A DNA stretch of 64,000 nucleotides, from NCBI GenBank assembly GCA_013400975.1, contig WBMZ01014172.1:62001-126000 (forward strand), read 5' to 3'. Made by a program: the position numbers and the translations under genes. Shown here in pieces: positions 15,401 through 24,000 of the stretch. Under the pieces are notes generated by a model. The model was not told the DNA's origin and did no database searches. It saw nothing but the letters and a program-made list of their open reading frames with translations. How positions within the stretch are numbered: position 1 is the stretch's first letter; the number at the start of each line of letters is the position of its first letter. The stretch comes from Atrichornis clamosus (taxonomy: Eukaryota; Chordata; Aves; Passeriformes; Menuridae).

Positions 15401-18400
15401 TCATAAATATCTGATGTGAACACCCACAGAAGTAGAGACTGAATGTTCTAGTTAGAATTCTGCACTTGTTTTTACTTGTGGACAGAATGTGTGAATGATT
15501 ACACAACTATTTACAGGTGCAAAGAAGAAAGGTTTAATGACAACGGGCTATGACTATAGAAAGGCAGAGTCAGAAGGCAACACACCTCATTAATTCTTTT
15601 AGAGTCCAAAACATTTTTATGCTGTGCACTGCATTCTAAGGAAATGGTTTCTCTGACTACATGGTCTCTCACTTGTGACTGCATGACCACTAATCTTCCC
15701 TCAGCAACCAACCTGCACTTGTAGCAATTACACTGTTTACATTGGGTGGTTTGCCTGACAGCCCATGGGGTGGTTCCAGCTACTGCTGTGGCATCAAAGA
15801 TAGGAAAAGGCCATAAAGCAGCTCATAAAGACTAACAGTCAAACTTTCTGCTGTGCTTACAGACAAAGGAGTGCTTAAAGCTATCATCACCTGAAAGGTG
15901 ATAAGGGATTAGAGAGTATGTCTTCTAAAGAGGGGGATTGAGCCCACCAAGTAAGTACTATCTAATATACCTCTAAGGATAGTTCACGCCTACATGAATA
16001 CCATTTATATTTTAGAACATTCTTCAGTACGACTTGATACCTGGAAATAGCACCATATAAACATGCAGTACTCTCTGGAACAATAAAGATTTCTCTAACT
16101 GCACCCAAACATCCAAGTTTGGTCTTGCTGTAGTTGAAAGAAAGAGAAAAAGCACAGAGGATTTCAGACCTTAACTCTGATTCTTCCTGTTACAAGAAAC
16201 GTTGTGTTACATTAAAATCTTCACAGATAATCTCAGACTCAAACCCTAAAACTGCAGATGAGTGATTCCTACAGCTTTTTGAAAAGATTTAAATCCAGAT
16301 TGTATGAGACATTACAAATGCACTTTCTGTTAGGTAAAGAATAATTTCTGAAGACTGCATTGTCACTGCCCTTCACCATTTAACATCTAATCAAGACAGA
16401 GACACGCAGCTGTGAAGTTAATTTTTAATATTGCTTTTGAACAAGAATATAGAACTACGTGGATACTCAAAAGTATTGACAGTTCTTTTAGTGCATATTG
16501 TCACTTTGTTCAACTATTTTACTGTAAATATATTTAAGAACTTGTTCAGTTGCAAACTAAAATACTGTGAACTGGTTTTGGTTTTATTGTAATAGAGCAC
16601 CTCATTCTAAGCAAGTGTATAAAGAACTGCTTAAAAAAAAAAGTAACATACATAACTACAATCCTGTGCTGGACTTTGTTAAACAGATGCCTGTGTGACT
16701 CAGTGGGAATAAAGACCTTTGGCAAAGCAAAGGGTTCATTTAGGTTCATTTACCCACAGGACTATAACCAACATTGGCCCAAACTTTTCTTTTTTGGACA
16801 GATGGCATGAAATACACAGTATGACTTTCATACAAAAAACTATCCAAAAATTTAAGATCAAAACTAAAATTATATAGGTTTTCATGTCAATCCAAATAGC
16901 ATCTAAGCCTTGAAATTTCTCCTTACCTGTATCAAAGCATTTAACAGAATAATCTGCCAAAGCCACAAGGAACTCTGTCTTTCTCCGAAGATTAAATGCC
17001 AAAGCAGTGCAAGCCTGCATTGTTCTCTGAACAAGGTTGAACCTATTTAAAAATACACATTCTCATTGTGTTAGGAAACTTTCGTTCATGATGTCAAGTG
17101 AAGTAATAACTTAAATCAATTTCAATATGTTTTACTGAGAGAAAAAATAACTCAAAAGAAGGGAGTAAGTAAACCATATCCAATTATAACAGATCTAAAA
17201 ATCAGTGCTAATATTTTAAAATTCAGTAGTGAAAAGCTGAACAGACTGGTTGATGTATTTCTGCAAATGAAAATGCAGAACTAAACAATCTAGTTTATGG
17301 TAATTCACGGCTCATTCATTGATCTGTACTGACCAAAGAATAACTTCTTGTGGTAGCACTTATCTTCTTTGGAATTGCTGTTCAGTTTACAGTTACAAGC
17401 CTCTGATCTTTTTCGAGCAGGTAAACTAATGAAATAATATTCAGGGGACCTACAGGAGACACTGGGTTGTAGTTTCAGACCTGAGTAAACTACTATCTAA
17501 AACTCTTTAGTTAAAACCTGACCTGTGGGATCCTGTCCAGGCAAGTTCCACACCTCTGAATGTTACAGATGTCTCAGACAATTAAAATGTCTTGATAGAA
17601 ATATTCTTACCTGTTTCCATTCAAGTCAAAAACATATATATTCCCTTGGCGGTCTCCAGCAAGGAGAGAATCTCCAGAACTGTCGAAAGCCACATTCAGA
17701 AAATGTATTGTCTTTGAGTGGTACCCTTGGACACTATGAATTATATTTACTATAACTCTGTGAAGAAAGCCAGCAAAACAACCATGCTTAGAATAATTTT
17801 ATTACCATGTATTTCTAAAAGACATAGGATTAAAATGTTTCTAGCTTATGATTTTACAATTCTGATCTTTCCTGTTCTATGAAAAATATTCCATGAAAAC
17901 TATGCATTTCTAATATAAAAAATATACTACAAAGGAACTAATTCATTCTGTTGGAAAGTAGGTAGGAGAAATGTAAAGCAGATGGGGGAAATTCACCATT
18001 CACACTCCTATTATATGGTTCCTGGTTACCTGATTTTCATTATTAATGAATAGCACTAATATACGCTGATGTATCACCTACCAATTAATCTGAAAGCCCA
18101 ATTCAGCACTCAGCAAGGAACGTGGCTCATAATTACCACTGCAAAGAAACATGCTAGAAAACTGAGAAGCCGTGCACTGCTGTAAGAAACCACTCTGATT
18201 ACGTGTGGGGGAAAATCAGTTTTAATGTCACTTCTTTTCACAGTCTTCAGAAGCACTGGGATTGTTCAGCCCAGAAGAGAGAAGGCTCTGGGGTGGACTA
18301 ATTGCAGCCTTCCAGTATCTGAACAGAACCTACAAGAAAGGCAGACAGAGACTTTTTACAAGGGCCTGGAGTGGCTTCGAACTGAAAGAGTGTAGGTTTA

Positions 18401-20178
18401 GATTAGACATTAGGAAAAAATTCTTTACTGTGAGGGTAGTGAGATACTGAATCAGGCTGCCCAGAGAAGTTCTGGATGCTCCATCCCTGGAAGTGTTCAA
18501 GGCTGCCTGGAATGCAACACTGAGCAACCTGGTCTAGTGGAAGATGTCCCTGCCCATGGCAGTGGAGTTGGAACTAGATGATCTTTAAGGTCCCTTCCAA
18601 CCCAAACCATTCTATGATTCTATGAAGAAAGCCTTATCACTTATAATTATTCACCTGTGATATTATAGAAAAAAAGTTTCTTTTTTCATTTCTATCTTTG
18701 TACAGTGCTGTCCACATAAAATGGGGCCAAATGCAGAAATGTGCAGAATAGGCTGTACCAGGAAGGCTTTTTCAGGAAGCAGTACATCAAGATCTGGGAG
18801 ATCTGCTGCTCCTGGATTTATTGTCTAACACTAAGCAATTATTTTCTATTATCATTTGGATGTAAGTTTACAGTCAAACTAAACACCTAAAACTGTGCAG
18901 GATATTGACAGGCTGATTAAAGACTCCAGAGCACTTGCAGAAAGCTGTGACCATGGTTATACAAGATGCTCTCTGAGACACAGAATACACTACCCAACAC
19001 TTGATGAGGCTGTGGGGGTATGTTACAAAGTCTGAGCGAACACCACAAGAAGGGTCATACAGCCGTGGTACAGACCAGAGAAACAACTTATTACACCTCA
19101 CTGTTAAGCCCACTCCTTTCTGCAATAAAAGGACCATAAAAATGAAATTAGAAAGATAAGCTATTTTAAATTACAATTAAAATCTAGTTATGAGATTAAA
19201 GACCCTAACAAGTGAAGTAATATTTCTGTTTCTAAAACCACCTTGAAACACAAATACTTATCAGTGCAGCTATAGCATCTTCCACGACCTTCTCAACATT
19301 GCTCTCTGCCTTTCCAAAGCTTCCCTGCCACTAAACTAACTCAGAAGGAGAGTTAGGAGTTCACGTGGCTGCATCCAGAGTCCCCAGAGCAGAATCACCC
19401 AAAGCAGCATTTGTGCTACTGCTCTTCAGCTTGGACCAGGCAGTATTTTCATAGTATACCACATTGTGAATAAACTCTGGGAATTCCTCCATGGCGTTTT
19501 CCTGAATACAACTAAAACCGAAGCACTGAACTGGGGTAAGTGCCCAGCCAAGCTGCGAGCAGCCGGAGCACGGAGGTTTCACAGCCTCCTTGGGGATCTG
19601 CTCTGCCTTCAAGAGGGCATCTCACTAATGCGTGTAAGTATCTCAAAGGTGGGTGCCAAGAGGATGGTGCCAGACTCTTTTCGGTGGTGCCCAGCGGCAG
19701 GACGAAGAGCAAGGCCCTTAAACTGAAACACAAGAAGTTCCACCTCAACATGAGGAATAACTGCTTTACGGTGAGGGTGGCAGAGCCCTGGAATAGCTGC
19801 CCACGGAGGTCGTGGAGTCTCCCTGTCTGGAGACATGCAAAACCAACCTGGATGTGCTCTTAGCGAACATGCTGTAGGGTGACCCTGCCTTCGCATGGGG
19901 GTCCGACTGCATGATCTCTAAAGGACCCTTCCAACCTTAACGATTCTGTGATTCAAGGGGAACGTGCTCCTTCATTATCTAACCGGGTATCCCCGGGCTA
20001 CCTCTCCCTCCAGCCTGCAGAGGCTCAGGTGGGCCCGGGCCGGCCCTGCCCCGTCCGCCCGCTCCTCTCGGGCTGCCGCTCCCCCCAGCCCGGCCCGTTA
20101 CCCCCGCGGTGCGGCCGTCCCAGGCCTGCGGGTCCAGACGGGCCCCCGCCGCCGGTCGCCCAGGTCGCAGCGCTCCAT
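305..20178 (-). CDS. TBC1D31: TBC1D31 (WDR67), TBC1 domain family member 31; 5' 18 coding exons, 3' end off the window
   Basis: This is the gene-level entry; exons are listed separately. Joining 18 exons with GT-AG introns gives 2640 nt, exactly 880 codons with no stop, and every junction phase agrees. Residues ~30-340 form WD40 repeats (blades end in VFDLNGN, KCFDT, LWDLDTF, AWEFDTL, LWCLES, LYSVQ). A TBC domain spans about 420-600. From about 695 to the edge there is a charged coiled coil rich in Glu, Lys and Gln. Human TBC1D31 has about 1066 residues, so roughly 185 C-terminal residues lie to the left of the window. In mammals the protein sits at centriolar satellites and has been linked to PKA/praja2 control of OFD1 and ciliogenesis; that role is transferred from the family. 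Transcription starts in the CpG island shared with DERL1. Confidence 0.95.
2165..2257 (-). CDS. TBC1D31: TBC1D31 coding exon 17 (residues 803-833)
   Basis: Acceptor ccacaag and donor GCAG|gtaatt. It encodes ASMREQETAAAVQDIELQRM and ELESQRQLFEQ; human reads MRDREIAATARDLEMRQLEL here. It is 31 whole codons of coiled coil. Confidence 0.92.
3166..3301 (-). CDS. TBC1D31: TBC1D31 coding exon 16 (residues 757-802)
   Basis: Acceptor tttgaag and donor GAAAG|gttgag, a weaker donor. It encodes LAVVKRELKVKELQLLDASR and RLDDEIARK, coiled coil matching human LAAVKRELKVKEMHLQDAAR. Confidence 0.93.
3715..3865 (+). mobile_element. CR1 tail remnant in TBC1D31 intron 15
   Basis: GTTAGGGACATGGCTTAGCA, GGCAGTGTTGGGTTAACAAT and GACTACATGATCTTAAAGGT followed by AATGATTCTCTG is a diverged CR1 3' end. 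Older than the other copies, judged by mismatches. Confidence 0.65.
4414..4566 (-). CDS. TBC1D31: TBC1D31 coding exon 15 (residues 706-757)
   Basis: Acceptor ccattcag and donor CAGAG|gtgtta. It encodes QLAHESEAKAQEQKAEDEAW, YRKQKLLREAEEQRRKMLLE and EEESLAEQKQR, a highly charged coiled coil like human VEDEAWYQKQELLRKAEE. Confidence 0.95.
5170..5402 (-). CDS. TBC1D31: TBC1D31 coding exon 14 (residues 629-706)
   Basis: Acceptor ctcttacag and donor GAGAG|gtatta. It encodes YFFHHRNNLDINVVIKEAYR, LTKGQYPIFNKYPKFIVDYQ and QEREKIRQDEVEYLRER. It joins the end of the TBC domain to the coiled coil and is the longest exon of the gene in this window. Confidence 0.95.
6391..6570 (-). CDS. TBC1D31: TBC1D31 coding exon 13 (residues 569-628)
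   Basis: Acceptor aatttag and donor GAG|gtaaac. It encodes VYAWPLLETLLSEVLTREEW, LKVFDNIFSNHPSYFLMIVV and AYIICSRAALLHCNQAADFE, the C-terminal part of the TBC fold. It is 60 whole codons. Confidence 0.95.
7160..7293 (-). CDS. TBC1D31: TBC1D31 coding exon 12 (residues 524-568)
   Basis: Acceptor ctttcag and donor CACAG|gtaata. It encodes VNFCQHWFEYFPNPPVNVLG, MMENVLAHHDKELLQHLIKY and NVTSQ, matching the human TBC segment INWCQHWFEYFPNPPINIL. It ends on a codon boundary. Confidence 0.95.
8297..8430 (-). CDS. TBC1D31: TBC1D31 coding exon 11 (residues 479-524)
   Basis: Acceptor gtgtacag and donor GTAG|gtaagc. It encodes TLSALAHWSGIFAETPYMPL, LTFPFVKLFQNNQLICFEVV and ATVV, the core of the TBC domain. 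No YxQG glutamine-finger motif is present. Confidence 0.95.
8701..8847 (-). CDS. TBC1D31: TBC1D31 coding exon 10 (residues 430-479)
   Basis: Acceptor aattacag and donor CAGAG|gtaaaa. It encodes RMFVWRSLLQLPENHLAFSS, LIDKGTHSAFINIQNEYPIK and SRKLLRVLQR. It holds TBC motif A (R-x3-W-x2-LL). The position where active TBC proteins carry the IxxDxxR arginine finger reads NEYPIKSR. Confidence 0.95.
8951..9030 (-). CDS. TBC1D31: TBC1D31 coding exon 9 (residues 404-430)
   Basis: Acceptor tttgtag and donor TACAG|gtattt. It encodes NELPGGLNRKRLQALLKAFG then EYPAKYR; human has NELPDGLNKKRLQILLKGYG. It is the start of the TBC domain. The small 80-nt exon ends in phase 2. Confidence 0.94.
9822..9998 (-). 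CDS. TBC1D31: TBC1D31 coding exon 8 (residues 345-403)
   Basis: Acceptor gatattag and donor AAAGAG|gtagga. It encodes PPPSMFKVVEDGPKY, LIMKVTSGRSQGPWKSKGSK and a basic stretch. This is the low-complexity linker between the WD40 repeats and the TBC domain and the most diverged internal exon compared with human. Confidence 0.93.
11175..11375 (-). CDS. TBC1D31: TBC1D31 coding exon 7 (residues 278-344)
   Basis: Acceptor acttacag and donor AATAAG|gtagag. It encodes VLGVLSQDNIMRFINIETCK, ISPNGRYIASVMEDGSLNLY and SVQALTQEGNK: the last WD40 blades. It is 67 whole codons. Confidence 0.95.
11602..11761 (-). CDS. TBC1D31: TBC1D31 coding exon 6 (residues 224-277)
   Basis: Acceptor gatccag and donor AATCAG|gtcagt. 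It encodes DGRTLVAGGKSN, LHLWCLESKQLVRIIQMP and RHLEFLPDSFDGGSNQ, the fifth WD40 blade and linker, matching human DGRILAAGGKSNHLHLWCLE. It is divided by stops in other frames and was recovered only by reading the splice sites. Confidence 0.94.
12187..12338 (-). CDS. TBC1D31: TBC1D31 coding exon 5 (residues 174-224)
   Basis: Acceptor cttccag and donor ACCAG|gtaaat. It encodes VFFLPLNNTILSCFKDNSVF, AWEFDTLHCKYQLPTP and YKVFAVTR, the fourth WD40 blade. The acceptor is followed by a run of seven T that begins VFF, a possible slippage spot for sequencing. Confidence 0.95.
12339..14886 (-). other. TBC1D31: TBC1D31 intron 4, longest intron among exons 2-18
   Basis: 2.5 kb between exons 4 and 5, AT-rich, GT-AG. 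No repeat family or embedded RNA gene recognised. The other introns of more than 300 bp in 446-17610 likewise show nothing apart from the CR1 remnant in intron 15. Confidence 0.6.
14887..15065 (-). CDS. TBC1D31: TBC1D31 coding exon 4 (residues 114-173)
   Basis: Acceptor ttctgcag and donor AAAAG|gtgagt. It encodes TKELVSWMRGHDSSV, YAITTSTDTAQLWDLDTFQR and RQSVGIQK: the third WD40 blade with its GH and WD signatures. It ends on a codon boundary. Confidence 0.95.
16927..17042 (-). CDS. TBC1D31: TBC1D31 coding exon 3 (residues 75-114)
   Basis: Acceptor aaatag and donor ACAG|gtaagg. It encodes RFNLVQRTMQACTALAFNLR and then FLVALADYSVKCFDT, the second WD40 blade, closely matching human. It ends with one base of a split Glu codon completed in exon 4. 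Confidence 0.95.
17611..17757 (-). CDS. TBC1D31: TBC1D31 coding exon 2 (residues 26-75)
   Basis: Acceptor cttcacag and donor ACAG|gtaaga. It encodes VIVNIIH followed by FLNVAFDSSGDSLLAGDRQG and NIYVFDLNGN, the first WD40 blade. It is nearly identical to the human segment ending NIYVFDLHGNR. Intron 1 (17758-20101) holds two CR1 copies. Confidence 0.94.
18247..18625 (+). mobile_element. CR1 LINE, 5'-truncated, in TBC1D31 intron 1
   Basis: Classic CR1 3' end: GGGATTGTTCAGCCCAGAAG, an RT C-terminal remnant, GGCTGCCCAGAGAAGTTCTGG, ATGATCTTTAAGGTCCCTTC and the terminal ATTCTATGATTCTATGA repeat. Antisense to TBC1D31. Confidence 0.92.
19613..19955 (+). mobile_element. CR1 LINE, 5'-truncated, next to the CpG island
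   Basis: Contains TTCGGTGGTGCCCAGCGGCA, CACAAGAAGTTCCACCTCAA, ATGAGGAATAACTGCTTTAC and ends GATTCTGTGATTCA. It stops about 150 bp from TBC1D31 exon 1, at the island edge. Confidence 0.9.
20102..20178 (-). CDS. TBC1D31: TBC1D31 coding exon 1 (residues 1-26)
   Basis: The ATG at 20178 opens MERCDLGDRRRGPVW and reads 77 nt to donor GG|gtaacg. The human protein starts MQSTDLGNKESGKIW and has the same 26-residue first exon, which fixes this start. The exon is GC-rich and diverged, so it is easily missed. It ends in phase 2: GG plus the A of exon 2 makes Gly26. Confidence 0.87.
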
Positions 20179-20365
20179 TCCTGCCCAGTGCTACCGCTCC
20201 CGCGCCGCCCTCAGGGCTCCGCCCACGGCCCGCGCCTTGGGGCGCCGGACGCATGGTACAGCCCGCTCCCACTTCACCAATAGACGGCAGCAGGGAGGAG
20301 AGCGAGCGCTCACCCCCCAAATATTGGCCTACCGGGAATGGAACCGCCCCAACTACGGCCCCGAG

Positions 20366-20384
20366 GGCTGCTGGGAGTGGTAGT
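20366..20384 (-). promoter_or_regulatory. ZNF143/Staf-like binding element 1
   Basis: The minus strand reads ACTACCACTCCCAGCAGCC, matching about 15 of 19 positions of the ZNF143 site ACTACAATTCCCAGCATGC as remembered. It lies between the two start codons, about 190 bp upstream of the TBC1D31 ATG. Confidence 0.7.
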
Positions 20385-20701
20385 TTCCCTTGCAGGCGTC
20401 GCGCGGGTAGCTGGGCGGGAACGGGGGAACGGAGCGCAGTCAGCGCCGGGCAATGAATAAAGTGGAGCTAAAACGTCGCGTTCTCGCAGGCAAATGTGTT
20501 TATAACGCGTTGCAATGGGTCACTCAGAACACAGCTTTTGCAGGCTGTCGTGGGTGCAGGAGTGAACACTCCTGGCCCCCGCAGCTCAATCGCCTCTCCC
20601 GGAACATGCCGCCCAGCTGGCCCGGCGGCACCGTCGCCTGGCAGCGGCGAGTCGCTCCCTGCTCCACCCCCGGGGCGGGACTCCCGGCGGCCGGGGCGGG
20701 G

Positions 20702-20709
20702 CCGGAAGC
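20702..20709 (+). promoter_or_regulatory. ETS/GABPA-like site
   Basis: CCGGAAGC is a standard ETS core in the CpG-island promoter. GABPA sites are common in bidirectional promoters. Short motif, so modest support. Confidence 0.4.
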
Positions 20710-20726
20710 GGCGGCGACGGCTCGGC

Positions 20727-20745
20727 CGAATTCGGTGGCGCCACG
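20727..20745 (+). promoter_or_regulatory. ERSE-like ER-stress response element upstream of DERL1
   Basis: CGAAT, a 9-base spacer, then CCACG: nine of ten defined bases of the ERSE CCAAT-N9-CCACG with exact spacing, about 125 bp before the DERL1 ATG. Derlins are induced by the unfolded protein response in mammals, so the element fits. The NF-Y half is imperfect. Confidence 0.45.
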
Positions 20746-20868
20746 TTTGGCACGGGGCTTCTTCCGTGACCGGGTGGCGGCGGGAGCGGCTGAACCTTCG
20801 TCTCGTCTCTTTCTCAGCGGCCAGTTCGTGGCGAGGTCTCGGCGGCGGCGGCCGGGTGCGGCGGCGAC

Positions 20869-21021
20869 ATGTCGGACCTGGGAGATTGGTTCCGGAGTAT
20901 CCCGCTGATCACTCGCTACTGGTTCGCCGGCTCCATTGCGGTGCCGCTCGTGGGCAAGCTAGGCCTCGTCAGCCCCGTCAGCCTCTTCCTTTGGCCCGAT
21001 GCCTTCATCCACCGTTTCCAG
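20869..21021 (+). CDS. DERL1: DERL1 coding exon 1 (residues 1-51)
   Basis: The ATG sits in the context gcggcgacATGt inside the CpG island. It encodes MSDLGDWFRSIPLITRYWFA and VPLVGKLGLVSPVSLFLWP up to FQ; human starts MSDIGDWFRSIPAITRYWFA. Donor CAG|gtatgg. This start is supported because homology begins at Met1. Confidence 0.97.
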
Positions 21022-24000
21022 GTATGGGCCGCACTATCACTCCCGGCGTGCCCCGCGGCGCTCGCACCATAGCTCAGCGTAGTCCGGCGCGTGCGCGGCC
21101 TTCTGGGAATCGTAGTACGCGGCCTCGCTGCGGGGCCTCGCTAGGGCTGCGGGCGGGGCCGTCCTTTCCCCCAGCTCTGCGGCCACGCTGGGGAAGCCGC
21201 GTACCGAGGCAGCGCCGAGGGGTGGCCGGGGCGACCAGAGCCCCTCCAGCGACTGCTGAGCCGCCTTCCCGCTCAACCGGTACAGGGCCTGCGGGGTGGG
21301 CCCAGGTCTAGCCGGTGCTTTCCTGCGTGCCCCAGGCCCCCATGGCGGTGACGGGCTGCGCGTCCCTGCCGGGGTGATAGAAGGAGGGCTGTTGCCCCTG
21401 GCAGCCCTGTAGTTCGTCTTGTGTCTCATTCTGCTGTGTTTTTTCCTAATTTTTTGGTGGGAGTTCTGGCGGGCGCCGGTTGTTGTGCCGAGGGGCTCTG
21501 GCTGTGGCTACAGGTGACCTGCCCAGCTCCGTGTGATCGTGTGGCCGTGACTTTGGAAGCTGTAACCTTGGGGTGACGGGGTGTGCGAACATCCCAAACT
21601 GCAGGTGGCTCAGGAGGTTTTGAGGCAGAGCTATAAGAGAGACACGGAGCTCCTGGAGCAGGTCCAGTGGAGGGCAACAAAGGTGTTCAAGGCAGTAGAG
21701 GATCTGGAAAAGCAGAGGGAGCTGGACCCGTTCAACCTCAAGAAGACATGACTAAGAGGGGACCTTATCAATGTCTCAGCATCTGAAGGGAGGTGTCAGG
21801 GGATGGACCAGGCTCTGCTTGGTGGTGCCAAGCAGTCGGACAAGAGGCAATGGGCAGAAACTGATACACAGGAGGTTCCACCTGAACATGAGGAAGAACA
21901 TCTTTACTCTGCGGGTGACTTGTGCACTGGAACAGGTTGACCAGAGAGGATGTGGAATCTCCCTCACTGGAGATATTCAAGAACTGACAGTGTGCAATCC
22001 TGTGCAATGTGCTCTGGGATGACCCTGCCTGAGCAGGGATGTTGGACAGATGGCCCACTGTGGCCCCTTTCAACCTGACCCTTTCTGTGATTCTGTAAAG
22101 AAATGCATATTTTGCACCTTCTGGTATGGAATTTGAAAAAGCTTCTGTTTGGGATTGTCAGCTTCTGTGCTTAGGTGTGGTCCACGTAAACTAACAACTA
22201 ATGCCCTGAGGAGTTAGATGTACGGTGTTTCTGGGTGCATTAGCAATATCAAAAGTGGTCACAAACTGGACATATTTTTCCTTGCACTGTAATGTTACAG
22301 GTTGAGTGTTTTGGTATGCGAGTGTGTTGGGGGAGAGCACTCATTGGATGAGCTGAAAATGAAAGAAGATAAGAGGTTTCAGTTTTTAAATTTCTGTTAT
22401 ATTGTCTCATTATATCTTCACTGAAGCAGGCTGACTGCAAAAAAAAAAAAATTAAAGCCATGGCTCTGTCTATACCTTGATTCTTGTATTGTCCCCAAAA
22501 TTTAGTAGCGTAAATGACTGTTCCTGTATTTCTCTTACTCCTCATGGAGCTATGATGCTCAGGATTCTCATACTCAGTTTGGAAGTGCTGCTGCTTAAAG
22601 AGCTCATTCATGAATGACCAGACATTTTCTGTCGTTGCTGCATGCTGTCGTCCAGTTGACTATGCCCAGTATTCATAGTTGGGACACTCTCCAAAGCAGC
22701 TCCAAAATGCTCAGAGTAGCACGTGCTGTCTGGAATGGTACACTAAAGGCTGTGAATTCCTTGGCCTCTGTTCAGCATGGGGTTTGTATGGATGTTGATG
22801 GGAAGAATGGGGTTTGTATGGATGTTTTTAAAATAGGATAGCATCTTTGCCACTATATCCCTTTTGCACTGCAGTGAAGACTCAATACTGCAAAGATGTG
22901 ATGGAAAGTTGTGTGTTATTTCTGGTGTAGTCTTAATAGCTTTGCTTATCAGATTAAAAAAAGCTCCACAACTATAAAAGCTGCTGAAGCAGTAGCAATT
23001 GATATTTGGGCTATTTTTGATCCTCTTCTTGACGTTCCAAGTTTTCATTCATTATCAAGTAATGAATGTAAACAAAAAGCATGTGCATATGAGTTCATTC
23101 TACTGTTCATAAATATATCTTTCTCTTTTGGTCTGGACAGATCTGGCGGCCCATAACGGCAACTTTCTTTTTCCCTGTGGGACCTGGAACAGGATTTCTC
23201 TACTTAGTGAATTTGTATTTCTTGTATCAATATTCCTCGCGATTAGAAACAGGTATGTTATCCATTAAATTGTATGCACTTGGTGAACTCTGCCTGGAGC
23301 TGATAAGAGATGGCTCATCTCTTTGCCACTTTATGTTGATCAATATGAAACTGCTCTGAAAACTGATTTTCTGTGCCTGGCTCCTCCCCTTTGGCCATTT
23401 AGGATCTGAACGCTTGTTCCAGTAGGAGGGCTCAGTGCTTTTAGTTGTTGGATTTAAGGAAGTGAATCAGACTAAAAGATGACCTCTGTTTTCTTGTATC
23501 TGATGTCTTTTATCGCAGAAGGATGATAGAGCATATGTAGTAATGGGTATGTCCATCAGGAGGAAATAATGTCAGTTTTGTCTTGTTTTAAAATGGGTGC
23601 TTACTTCTATTATTTTGACATTTATGTTGATTTGAGAGATACCTCGTACAAATGAAGTGTACCCTTCTGCCAAACAGATATGTGGAAAAGTTAAGAGACT
23701 AGTAGGATTTTCAGTTAAGGGGAAAAATTGAGTGAAAAAAAGGAGATCAGATAATGGATCATTTATCTCAAAAAAAAGGGATTGTTGTTACAAGGCAGCT
23801 TCAAACTTGTTTCATTTTGCACTGCCCAATTCATTAAAGCTAGGCAAAAATAGTTTCAATTGATGTAAATAAGTAAAGTATTTGCAAAGCCAAGCTCCTC
23901 CTGAATGCCTTTGTGAACAAGAATTTCCGTATAAAATTCTAATAATAATTCTATAATTCATAAGTTCTAATGGAGTCTTAGAACTGATAGTGTAAAGGGG

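Larger units (their letters stand above)
19980..21400. promoter_or_regulatory. CpG island, bidirectional TBC1D31/DERL1 promoter
   Basis: A GC- and CpG-rich block in otherwise AT-rich DNA, enclosing TBC1D31 exon 1 (minus) and DERL1 exon 1 (plus). The two start codons are 690 bp apart. There is no clear TATA box. CCAAT boxes lie at 20277-20281 (plus) and 20323-20327 (minus). Head-to-head housekeeping genes typically share such an island. Confidence 0.88.

Noticed and set aside
20453..20908. Possible upstream ORF overlapping the DERL1 start codon in another frame
   Set aside because: Only relevant if transcription starts before 20606. The ERSE-like and ETS sites suggest a later start, and the peptide is low-complexity.
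20496..21311. 271-codon plus-strand frame over the DERL1 promoter and exon 1
   Set aside because: Out of frame with DERL1, Pro/Arg/Gly-rich as expected from CpG-island base composition, and no family resemblance.
21768..22073. Open frames on both strands within DERL1 intron 1
   Set aside because: They lie wholly within a 5'-truncated CR1 and are relics of the CR1 reverse-transcriptase end, not host genes.
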